Assembly: GCA_046074525.1 (NCBI GenBank)
Contig: JBJTOK010000021.1
Coordinates: 1 to 64,000 of the forward strand
DNA: 64,000 nt
Source: JAHEZL01 sp046074525
GTDB taxonomy: Bacteria; Bacteroidota; Bacteroidia; Flavobacteriales_C; GCA-002722245
Direction: 5' to 3'
In this document: positions 17,573 to 25,444 of the stretch, in pieces
Numbering within the stretch: position 1 is the first letter of the stretch
Layout: each line of letters opens with the position of its first letter
The notes under the pieces: generated by a model
Databases searched by the model: none
The model's input: the letters and a program-made list of their open reading frames with translations, nothing else
What the model was told of the DNA's origin: nothing
Position numbers and translations under genes: made by a program

Positions 17573-18919
17573 ATGAATAAAAAATCCATCATAGTGTTAG
17601 GAGCCGGCGAAAGCGGTGTGGGCGCTGCGATTCTCGCGCAGAAGCAAGGCTATGCTGTGTTCGTTTCTGATGGTGGAAAGATTGGTGAGCAGTACGAAGA
17701 GATGTTGAAAGGTTATTCCATAGAATTTGAATCAGGTGAGCATAAACTGCTGTACAATTTTTCACCTGAAGTGGTAATTAAAAGTCCGGGAATTCCTGAT
17801 AAGGCAGAAGCAGTGAAGTTTTTTGCAAAGAAGAATATCCCAATCATTTCCGAAATAGAATTCGCAGGAAGATACACCAATGCCAAGGTGATTTGCATCA
17901 CCGGAAGTAATGGGAAAACTACGACTACTCTTCTTACTTATCATTTGCTGAAAACAGCAGGCTACAATGTCGGCCTTGCTGGCAACGTTGGAAATAGTTT
18001 GGCCTTGCAGGTTGCTGAAAAGTCCCATGAATACTATGTTTTAGAGTTGAGTAGTTTTCAGTTGGATGGCATGTTCGACTTCAAAGCGGATATTGCTATC
18101 TTGTTAAATATCACTCCCGATCATCTGGATCGTTACGATTACAAACTGGAAAATTATATTGCTTCCAAATTCCGAATCGCTCAAAATCAAAGCAAGAATG
18201 AGGCTTTCATCTATTGCAAAGACGATAGTAATATGTCGGCATGGATGAAAGACCATAAAATAAATGCTACACAATATTCCATCAGTGTTAAGGAAAGTGC
18301 TGATGCCACTGCAACTGAAGAGCAGTTGATATTTTCTGTTGCAGGAAAAAAAGAAAGTATTTCTACTTCATCATTAACAATACAAGGAAAGCACAATCTC
18401 TACAATGCAATGGCAGCAGGCTGTGCGGCCTTTCTGGTGGGGATGACGAAACAACAAATTGAGGAAGGCTATAGCACTTTTAAAAACGCCGAACATCGTT
18501 TGGAAAAGGTGGCGAACATCAACGGCGTGGAATATATTAATGATTCAAAAGCAACAAATGTTGATTCAGTGTGGTACGCGTTAGAGAGTATGAAAACTCC
18601 TGTAATATGGATTGTTGGCGGGGTTGACAAGGGTAATGATTATTCAGTGTTGGAATCTTTTGTTAATAAAAAAGTAAAAGGAGTCATCTGTCTTGGAAAA
18701 GACAACAGTATCTTGTCAGCGTTATTTGCTGACAAGGGTAAATTGTTTCATTCAACGAATAGTATTAAAGACGCGGTTTTGAAAGCAAGGGAGTGGGGAG
18801 TGAAGGGCGACACGGTTTTATTGTCGCCGGCATGTGCAAGTTTTGATTTGTTTAAAAACTACGTCGATCGCGGGAATCAGTTTAAGCACTTAGTCAATCA
18901 GTTAAATAACCAACAGTAA
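17573..18919 (+). CDS. murD: UDP-MurNAc-L-alanine:D-glutamate ligase MurD
   Basis: Adds D-Glu to UDP-MurNAc-L-Ala. The 448-aa protein has the N-terminal UDP-binding domain (IIVLGAGESGVGAA), the ATP loop CITGSNGKTTTT, the central domain motif NITPDHLDRYDY, and a C-terminal domain with EHRLEKV, INDSKATNVDS and SPACASFDLFKNY, which hold the residues that contact glutamate. It is complete and should be functional. The next gene repeats only its C-terminal domain. Confidence 0.96.
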   Translation: MNKKSIIVLGAGESGVGAAILAQKQGYAVFVSDGGKIGEQYEEMLKGYSIEFESGEHKLLYNFSPEVVIKSPGIPDKAEAVKFFAKKNIPIISEIEFAGRYTNAKVICITGSNGKTTTTLLTYHLLKTAGYNVGLAGNVGNSLALQVAEKSHEYYVLELSSFQLDGMFDFKADIAILLNITPDHLDRYDYKLENYIASKFRIAQNQSKNEAFIYCKDDSNMSAWMKDHKINATQYSISVKESADATATEEQLIFSVAGKKESISTSSLTIQGKHNLYNAMAAGCAAFLVGMTKQQIEEGYSTFKNAEHRLEKVANINGVEYINDSKATNVDSVWYALESMKTPVIWIVGGVDKGNDYSVLESFVNKKVKGVICLGKDNSILSALFADKGKLFHSTNSIKDAVLKAREWGVKGDTVLLSPACASFDLFKNYVDRGNQFKHLVNQLNNQQ

Positions 18920-18932
18920 TTAAAGCACAATT

Positions 18933-19484
18933 ATGGCAACAAAAGGAAATTTCGAATTTCAGAACCAAGTTAAAACCGGTCCTTCCATGGCGGAAAACCT
19001 CAAAAAGGATTATGAAAAAATCCGTAAAGAAGGTATCCGTGAAAGTTTTTCAGAATTTGAAAATGTGGAGCACCGACTGGAGTTCGTTGCCAATATTCAT
19101 GGTATTGAATATGTGAATGACTCAAAAGCGACCAATGTTAATTCTACCTGGTATGCTTTGGAGAGAATGACCAAATCCGTGGTGTGGATTGTTGGTGGTG
19201 TGGATAAAACTGTTGACTATTCCAGTTTGCATGAACTGGTGAAAGAAAAAGTGAGATGTGTTATTTATATAGGGACTGAGAAGAACAAAGCTTTTGAAGC
19301 TTTCCTTGACAAAGTGCAGATGATTGTTGCCGCTGCAAGTATGGAAGAGGCTGTACAGATGGCTTACTACGCTGCTGAAAAAGGTGAAGCTGTGTTGATG
19401 TCGCCTGCCTCTGCAAGTTTCAATATGTTTGAAAACTACGAGGAAAGAGGTAACAGATTCAAACAGTTGGTGAGAAATTTATAA
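18933..19484 (+). CDS. Stand-alone MurD C-terminal-domain paralogue
   Basis: A 183-aa protein whose residues from about 42 onward align with the C-terminal domain of the MurD encoded just upstream: EHRLEFVANIHGIEYVNDS, ATNVNSTWYALERM, VWIVGGVDK, and SPASASFNMFENYEERGN. The ligand-contacting DSKATN and SPxxASFxxF motifs are kept. The UDP-binding and ATPase domains are absent, so it cannot be a ligase alone. A 40-residue charged N-terminal segment is unrelated to MurD. It has its own ATG, no frame damage and normal spacing, 13 bases after murD. A regulatory or glutamate-sensing role in the Mur pathway is possible; function is unknown. Confidence 0.85.
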   Translation: MATKGNFEFQNQVKTGPSMAENLKKDYEKIRKEGIRESFSEFENVEHRLEFVANIHGIEYVNDSKATNVNSTWYALERMTKSVVWIVGGVDKTVDYSSLHELVKEKVRCVIYIGTEKNKAFEAFLDKVQMIVAAASMEEAVQMAYYAAEKGEAVLMSPASASFNMFENYEERGNRFKQLVRNL

Positions 19485-19495
19485 ACTCTACGCAT

Positions 19496-19711
19496 ATGAT
19501 GGGATTGTTCCTGGAAAATGATGGTTCCCGAAAAGAGAAGGTTTTATTGATCTTGACGGTATTACTTTTCGGTTTGATTCTATTGGCTATTTATTTTGTT
19601 GTGGAAGCGGTAAAAGGTTTTAATGCCGTTCATGACGATCTGGTGACCGCTCCTATTCAGAACAAGGAAGACGTAACACCTGAATTGGCGCTTAATGAAG
19701 AACATATATAG
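19496..19711 (+). CDS. Small single-pass membrane protein in the dcw cluster
   Basis: A 71-aa protein with a short charged N-terminus and one membrane helix (VLLILTVLLFGLILLAIYFVV), followed by a roughly 35-residue acidic tail. No family is recognised. It sits 11 bases after the MurD-like gene and overlaps the ftsW start by 17 bases, so it is translated with the division genes. By place and topology it could be an accessory divisome subunit; this is inference from context. Confidence 0.65.
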   Translation: MMGLFLENDGSRKEKVLLILTVLLFGLILLAIYFVVEAVKGFNAVHDDLVTAPIQNKEDVTPELALNEEHI

Positions 19712-20870
19712 TGCCATACATGGTGATAAAATTATCTGGTGGGTAGTCTTTTTACTTTCCCTCGTTTCAATTGCAATGGTCTACAAAACCGCTGGAAGCC
19801 TTGCCTACCGCTTTCAGAATGGAAACACTGAATATTACTTAATCAAACATTTGCTGATGCTTGTTCTCGGAATAGGCATTATTTATTTTACGCACCTCCT
19901 CAAGTACAAATATTTTTCCCGACTCTCACAGATTCTTCTCATCATCTCTATTCCGTTGCTGTTGCTGACGATGCTGGTCGGACAAAGTTCTGATTCGGCT
20001 GATCGCTGGCTGGAGATTCCGGGGATTGGTGTGAGCTTCCAAACTTCCGATTTAGCGAAACTCGCGCTCATTACCTACCTCGCACGTGTGTTGCATAAGA
20101 GACAGGAGGGGCAGACTTACAAAGAAATTTTTCTTCCTATCATCGCGCCGATTTTTTTGGTGTGCGGATTAATTGTTAAAGTGAATTTTTCTACGGCAGC
20201 GCTCATCTTTGGTACCAGCATGGTTTTGCTGTTTATCGGCCGGCTGCCTTTCAAATATATTTTGTACACTGTAGGAATTGCCATTGCTTCCTTTGCCATT
20301 TTTATCATGGTGGCCATTACTGTTTTTCCCGATAACAACAGGGTGCAAACCTGGATCAACCGGGTAAAAGCCTGGGGAGGAGATAAGGTTTCCGAAGAAG
20401 ATACAGAAGCCAATTACCAGAGTAATCTTGCGAAAGCTACGATTGTGAGTGGTGGCGTTTTCGGAAATTGGTTCGGTGGAAGAAATGAGAATCCGAGTCC
20501 GCCACAATCTTTCTCCGATTTTATGTACGCTTCTCTCATTAAAGAAGTAGGTTTCATTGGCGGCGTATTATGTATTGTTTTGTATCTGCTTTTATTTTAC
20601 CGGTCGATACGCGTGGCAGTAAAAAGTGAATCTACCTTTGCGATGCTACTCGTCATAGGTTGTTCCATTTCCTTGATATTTCAGGCTTTCAGTAACATGG
20701 GTGTTGCAGTCGGACTCTTCCCTGTCACCGGTCAGCCCTTACCTTATTTAAGTATGGGTGGTACTTCACTGTGGTTTACGAGTATTTCATTAGGCATTAT
20801 TTTAAGTGTGAGCAAGGACGTATATGACAAACAATCCAGCAAAGAAGAAGTGGCCACGGGTAATCATTAG
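19695..20870 (+). CDS. ftsW: Septal glycosyltransferase FtsW
   Basis: A SEDS-family lipid II polymerase, 391 aa with about ten membrane helices. Visible signatures are KYFSRLSQILLIISIPLLLL, DRWLEIPGIGVSFQTSDLAK (the loop with the family's conserved Asp/Glu region), KEVGFIGGVL, and the end motif PVTGQPLPYLSMGGTSLW. It partners with FtsI. The murG start lies 47 bases inside the end of this gene. Confidence 0.95.
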   Translation: MKNIYSAIHGDKIIWWVVFLLSLVSIAMVYKTAGSLAYRFQNGNTEYYLIKHLLMLVLGIGIIYFTHLLKYKYFSRLSQILLIISIPLLLLTMLVGQSSDSADRWLEIPGIGVSFQTSDLAKLALITYLARVLHKRQEGQTYKEIFLPIIAPIFLVCGLIVKVNFSTAALIFGTSMVLLFIGRLPFKYILYTVGIAIASFAIFIMVAITVFPDNNRVQTWINRVKAWGGDKVSEEDTEANYQSNLAKATIVSGGVFGNWFGGRNENPSPPQSFSDFMYASLIKEVGFIGGVLCIVLYLLLFYRSIRVAVKSESTFAMLLVIGCSISLIFQAFSNMGVAVGLFPVTGQPLPYLSMGGTSLWFTSISLGIILSVSKDVYDKQSSKEEVATGNH

Positions 20871-21948
20871 TGGTGGTGGTACAGGCGGACATATTTTCCC
20901 GGCTGTAGCCATTGCGCGCGGCATTCAGGAACAGTATCCGAATGCTGAAATACTTTTTGTGGGTGCTAAGGGAAGAATGGAAATGGAGAAGGTTCCCGCT
21001 GCAGGTTTTCCTATTGAGGGCTTATGGATCAGCGGACTGCAACGCAGCTTTACTTTCAAAAATTTTCTTTTTCCGCTCAAGGTGATTACCAGTGTTTGGA
21101 AGGCTTTGCGTATCATTCGCAAGTTCAAGCCTGATGTGGCGATAGGTGTGGGTGGTTACGCCAGCGGTTCCTTGTTGTATGCAGCATCGATGAAAGGCAT
21201 TCCTTGTTTGATCCAGGAACAAAATTCTTATCCCGGCATCACTAATAAAGTCCTGAAAAACCGCGTGCAGAAAATTTGTGTGGCTTACGATAAGATGGAA
21301 AGATTTTTTCCGGCCGATAAAATTATCCTTACCGGAAACCCGGTGAGAAAAGAGATCACGAAGCTGGAAGGGAAGCGCGATCGTGGATTGGAAAAATTCG
21401 GATTGGATGGTTCTAAAAAAATAGTGCTGGTGGTAGGAGGAAGCCTGGGTGCACGTTCGGTGAACCACGCCATCGATGCCAACCTGCAACTCTTTGCCGA
21501 TAACGATGTGCAGCTAATCTGGCAAACAGGTAAGTTGTATACTGAACAAGCAAAAAAACGCGTTGCTGAAGTAGGGAAGAAAGGTATTCAGTCACTTGAT
21601 TTTATTGCTGATATGGATCTCGCATATGCTGTTGCCGATGTCGTGATTTCAAGGGCAGGAGCCCTTGCAGTATCGGAACTCTGCCTCGTGAAAAAACCTG
21701 CGATACTCGTCCCCTTGCCTAGCGCTGCGGAGGACCACCAAACCAAAAATGCCTTGTCGCTGGTGAATTACAATGCTGCTTTGTTAATCAAGGACAGCGA
21801 GGTAAAAGATAAGTTGGTACAAACAGCAATTGCGCTGTTGAATGATAAAGAGCAAATGGAAAAGCTATCGCGTAACATGGATAAGCTGGCCTTTGCCAAC
21901 GCTACAGAAACCATCGTTAGCGAAGTAATGAAACTGATACAAAAATGA
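20824..21948 (+). CDS. murG: UDP-GlcNAc:lipid I N-acetylglucosaminyltransferase MurG
   Basis: Forms lipid II from lipid I on the inner face of the membrane. The N-terminal loop ISGGGTGGHIFPAVAIA, IGVGGYASG, LIQEQNSYPGITNK, VVGGSLGARSVN and ISRAGALAVSEL are family motifs. The 374-aa length is usual. The ATG at 20824 is the only plausible start before the glycine loop, giving an unusually long 47-base overlap with ftsW, probably translational coupling. It overlaps murC by 4 bases. Confidence 0.95.
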   Translation: MTNNPAKKKWPRVIISGGGTGGHIFPAVAIARGIQEQYPNAEILFVGAKGRMEMEKVPAAGFPIEGLWISGLQRSFTFKNFLFPLKVITSVWKALRIIRKFKPDVAIGVGGYASGSLLYAASMKGIPCLIQEQNSYPGITNKVLKNRVQKICVAYDKMERFFPADKIILTGNPVRKEITKLEGKRDRGLEKFGLDGSKKIVLVVGGSLGARSVNHAIDANLQLFADNDVQLIWQTGKLYTEQAKKRVAEVGKKGIQSLDFIADMDLAYAVADVVISRAGALAVSELCLVKKPAILVPLPSAAEDHQTKNALSLVNYNAALLIKDSEVKDKLVQTAIALLNDKEQMEKLSRNMDKLAFANATETIVSEVMKLIQK

Positions 21949-23318
21949 GGCTTTCGGAAAAAAATATCATTTATTTCATCGGCATTGGTGGCATCGGCAT
22001 GAGCGCTTTGGCACGTCATTTCAAGGCACAGGGCAAAACAGTTTCTGGTTATGATAAAACCGAAACAGCACTTACTAAGAAACTGGTGGAAGAAGGTATT
22101 GCAGTACATTATGATGATAGTATTGAATCTATTCCTGCCGAGGTAAAAGCCAATCAAAGTGATGTACTGGTGGTGTATACACCAGCGATTCCTCCAACAC
22201 ACATTGGCAAAAATTATTTGATCGAAAAAGGCATTCCTTTATATAAGCGGTCAGAGGTTTTGGGGGAGCTGACGAAGTTGTTGTACAATGTCTCTGTCTC
22301 GGGAACCCACGGAAAGACAACCATTTCGTCGATGGTGGCGCATTTATTTAAAGTAGCCGATTTGTCGTTCTCTGCTTTTTTAGGTGGTGTTTCCAAAAAC
22401 CTCAACAGCAATTATCTTGGTAACAAAGACGCGGAGATTTGTGTGGTGGAGGCTGATGAATATGACCGAAGCTTTTTGCGTTTATTCCCCGATATCATGG
22501 TGTGTTCTTCAGTAGATCCCGATCATCTCGATATATATGGCACCGGCGATAAAGTGGTGGAATCCTTCCAGCTCTTTTCGAAAAATATTAAAAGGGGAGG
22601 ATTGCTCCTGGCTAATTATAAAGTAGCCGATACCTTTGAAGAGCCTTATTTAACATACTCCCTGGATAACCCCGAAGCCGATTATTACGCCAAAAATATC
22701 CGTGTGGAAGATGGGGCCTACCACTTCGATATCGTTGCGAAAGGAAAAGTGATTGAAGGTGCTTCTTTAGGTTTGCCCGGACTGCATAACATTGAAAATT
22801 GCATTGCTGCAAGTGCCGTGGCGTTTGAAATGAATATCACGCCGACAGTAATTTTGAAGGCCTTGAAAGAGTACCGCGGTGTGGATCGCCGTTTTGAAGT
22901 AGTGTTGCGAAAGCAGGATATGGTGTATGTTGATGATTACGCACATCATCCCGAAGAGCTGAATCGCTGCATTACGTCATTGCGTCATTTCTTTCCGGGA
23001 AAGAAAATTACGGGTGTTTTCCAGCCGCATTTGTTTTCGCGTACACGCGATTTCGCTGATGGTTTTGCCCGGAGTCTGGAACTCCTGGATGAACTTATTT
23101 TACTGGAGATTTATCCCGCCAGAGAATTGCCTATTCCGGGGGTGGATGCTCAATTTTTGCTCGATAAAATACAGTTGAAAAACAAGCAGTTGCTTTCAAA
23201 AGAAGAACTGAAAAACAAGATCAAAAATGAGCCGCTTGAGGTTTTACTCACAGTGGGCGCGGGCGATATAGGGGCAATGGTGGGCGACATTAAACATATT
23301 TTAGAAGGAAAACAGTGA
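21945..23318 (+). CDS. murC: UDP-N-acetylmuramate:L-alanine ligase MurC
   Basis: Adds the first amino acid to UDP-MurNAc. The start has YFIGIGGIGMSALARHF, the ATP loop is SVSGTHGKTTISSMVAH, and CVVEADEYDRSFL, SVDPDHLDIYG, GVDRRFEVV and VYVDDYAHHPEEL are typical MurC motifs. The 457-aa length is normal. It overlaps both neighbours by 4 bases. The gene order murG-murC-ftsQ is that of most dcw clusters; a ddl gene, often found here, is absent. Confidence 0.96.
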   Translation: MRLSEKNIIYFIGIGGIGMSALARHFKAQGKTVSGYDKTETALTKKLVEEGIAVHYDDSIESIPAEVKANQSDVLVVYTPAIPPTHIGKNYLIEKGIPLYKRSEVLGELTKLLYNVSVSGTHGKTTISSMVAHLFKVADLSFSAFLGGVSKNLNSNYLGNKDAEICVVEADEYDRSFLRLFPDIMVCSSVDPDHLDIYGTGDKVVESFQLFSKNIKRGGLLLANYKVADTFEEPYLTYSLDNPEADYYAKNIRVEDGAYHFDIVAKGKVIEGASLGLPGLHNIENCIAASAVAFEMNITPTVILKALKEYRGVDRRFEVVLRKQDMVYVDDYAHHPEELNRCITSLRHFFPGKKITGVFQPHLFSRTRDFADGFARSLELLDELILLEIYPARELPIPGVDAQFLLDKIQLKNKQLLSKEELKNKIKNEPLEVLLTVGAGDIGAMVGDIKHILEGKQ

Positions 23319-24094
23319 ACATCAAAGTGAAAATAGCGCTCTGGCTGCTCTTTTTTGCAGGTATCATCACCACTACTGCCTTTGTGGAAAACAGTAGTAA
23401 TGATATGCTGTGCAGGAAAATTAACATTCGCATCGATAAAGCACCAGGGAATAATTTCCTCGATAAAAAAGATGTGATGAATGTCTTACTGTCGAATGGT
23501 GATTCGCTCGTTGATAAGAAAGTGAGCCTGATCAACACGGGAGAAATAGAAAAGTTGATAAAAAAATTGGAGCCTGTAGATAGCGTGCAGGCCTTTGTCA
23601 GCGTGGATGGAGAGGTATTTATTAACATTTCTCTGAGAAAAGTTTTGCTTCGGGTTATTCCACACAATGGGAAAGGTTTCTACATTGACAGTGCGGGAGC
23701 GCGAATGGAGTGGTTGCCCAAATACACCTCAAGGGTGGTGGTAGCTACCGGAGATTATTTCAGCTACTGCGGTGTGAAAGACAGTTCTTTGGCGGGTCAG
23801 TGTGAAAAAAAGGTAGTGAAGGATCTCTACGTGATAGCAAAGTTTTTCAGTGAGAATGAATACTGGGAAGCCTTTACCGATCAGTTGTATTTCAACGAAA
23901 GAGGGGAAATAGAGCTGGTGCCTAAATACGGTTCTTTTCGTGTGATTTTGGGTGGTGTAGACAACCTTGAAGAAAAATTCAACAAGCTGGATTTGTTCTA
24001 CAAAAACAGTCTGAGGCCTGAAAACATTGACGCGTACTCAGAGATTATTTTGAAATATAGGGATCAAATTGTTTGTAAAAAGAAAGTAATATAA
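23315..24094 (+). CDS. ftsQ: Cell division protein FtsQ
   Basis: A bitopic protein of 259 aa: a short cytoplasmic tail, one membrane helix (IALWLLFFAGIITTTAFV), then a periplasmic region with a POTRA-like segment (INIRIDKAPGNNFLDKKDV) and an FtsQ core (SGARMEWLPKY near residue 130). Similarity to other FtsQ proteins is low, as is common in this phylum. The assignment relies on topology and on the position between murC and ftsA. The start codon is GTG within the murC stop overlap (GTGA). Confidence 0.88.
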   Translation: MNIKVKIALWLLFFAGIITTTAFVENSSNDMLCRKINIRIDKAPGNNFLDKKDVMNVLLSNGDSLVDKKVSLINTGEIEKLIKKLEPVDSVQAFVSVDGEVFINISLRKVLLRVIPHNGKGFYIDSAGARMEWLPKYTSRVVVATGDYFSYCGVKDSSLAGQCEKKVVKDLYVIAKFFSENEYWEAFTDQLYFNERGEIELVPKYGSFRVILGGVDNLEEKFNKLDLFYKNSLRPENIDAYSEIILKYRDQIVCKKKVI

Positions 24095-25416
24095 TGGAGT
24101 CATCAGAGATTATAGTAGGACTGGACATAGGGACTACAAAAATTGTTTGCCTGGTAGGAAGGCGTAATGAATACGGGAAAATTGAAATTCTCGGTATGGG
24201 TCGATCGGAGTCGGTAGGTGTTACGCGCGGTGTGGTTTCCAACATTGAGAAAACCGTTCAATCCATAAAAAGTGCTGTTGCCGAAGCGGAGAACCAGTCG
24301 GGTGTTACCATCCGCGAAGTGAATGTGGGTATTGCAGGTCAGCACATTAAATCGCTGCAACACCGTGGTATCAAAGTGCGCAGCTCACTGGAAGAAGAAA
24401 TCAGTCAGAAGGATATCGATGCGCTCATCGACGATATGTACAAGCTGTACATGCAGCCGGGTGAGGAGATCATCCATGTTTTGCCGCAGGAATACATCGT
24501 TGACAATGAACAGGGCATTAAAGATCCGGTAGGTATGTCGGGTGTTCGACTCGAAGCAAACTTCCACATCATCACCGGTCAGATCGCTGCTGCGAAAAAC
24601 ATTCACAAGTGTATCCAGAAAGCAGGATTGAAAGTGGTGGATCTCATCCTTGAGCCACTGGCTTCTTCTGAAGCGGTGTTGAACGACGAAGAGAAAGAAG
24701 CGGGGGTGGTGCTGGTAGACATCGGTGGTGGTACTACCGATATCGCTATTTTCCAGGATGGCATTATCCGCCACACAGCGGTGATTCCTTTCGGTGGTAA
24801 CGTAATTACTGAAGACATCAAGGAAGGTTGCACCATCATCAAGAGTCAGGCGGAATTGTTAAAAATGAAATTCGGTTCGGCGTTGGCCAGCGAAAACAAG
24901 GAAAATGAAATTGTCTCTATTCCTGGTTTGAGAGGAAGAGAGCCGAAAGAAATATCGGTGAAGAATCTTGCGCATATCATTCAGGCGAGAATGGAAGAGA
25001 TAGTGGAGAATGTTTACTACGAGATCAAGAATTCAGGTTATGAGAAAAAACTGATTGCAGGCATCGTGATCACCGGTGGTGGTGCGCAACTGAAGCACAT
25101 CGGCCAGCTGGTGGAGTACATGACGGGAATGGATACACGAATAGGTTATCCTAATGAACACCTGGCGAAAGGCAACTCGCAGGAAATTACTAGTCCGGCT
25201 TACGCTACCGGTGTTGGTTTGGTGATAAAAGGATTGCAGGTTCTCGACAAGCAGAGAATCTTTACGTCAAATACCACAACAACCAAAACACCGGAAACCC
25301 CTGCTGCACCAACAGAAAAAACAGCGATCAAAGATCACTCCAGCAAAAACAAGGGATCTTTCTTTGATAAGATTTTACAAAAAGGAAAGCAGTTTTTTGA
25401 AGAAGACGCAGAATAA
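24094..25416 (+). CDS. ftsA: Cell division protein FtsA
   Basis: An actin-like ATPase that anchors FtsZ to the membrane. Phosphate-1 loop GLDIGTTKIVCLVG, SHS2 domain around residues 85-160, phosphate-2 VLVDIGGGTTDIAIF and adenosine motif GIVITGGGAQLK are all present. The C-terminus ends in an amphipathic segment (FFDKILQKGKQFFEE), the expected membrane-targeting helix, after a Thr/Pro-rich linker. The 440-aa length is normal. The start overlaps the ftsQ stop by one base. Confidence 0.96.
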   Translation: MESSEIIVGLDIGTTKIVCLVGRRNEYGKIEILGMGRSESVGVTRGVVSNIEKTVQSIKSAVAEAENQSGVTIREVNVGIAGQHIKSLQHRGIKVRSSLEEEISQKDIDALIDDMYKLYMQPGEEIIHVLPQEYIVDNEQGIKDPVGMSGVRLEANFHIITGQIAAAKNIHKCIQKAGLKVVDLILEPLASSEAVLNDEEKEAGVVLVDIGGGTTDIAIFQDGIIRHTAVIPFGGNVITEDIKEGCTIIKSQAELLKMKFGSALASENKENEIVSIPGLRGREPKEISVKNLAHIIQARMEEIVENVYYEIKNSGYEKKLIAGIVITGGGAQLKHIGQLVEYMTGMDTRIGYPNEHLAKGNSQEITSPAYATGVGLVIKGLQVLDKQRIFTSNTTTTKTPETPAAPTEKTAIKDHSSKNKGSFFDKILQKGKQFFEEDAE

Positions 25417-25444
25417 CATTTACCAATATAAATACCAATAGAAA

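Noticed and set aside
18933..19484. Second MurD domain as a pseudogene of murD
   Set aside because: The frame is intact with its own start, unique N-terminus and conserved ligand motifs; decay would show stops or a truncated end.
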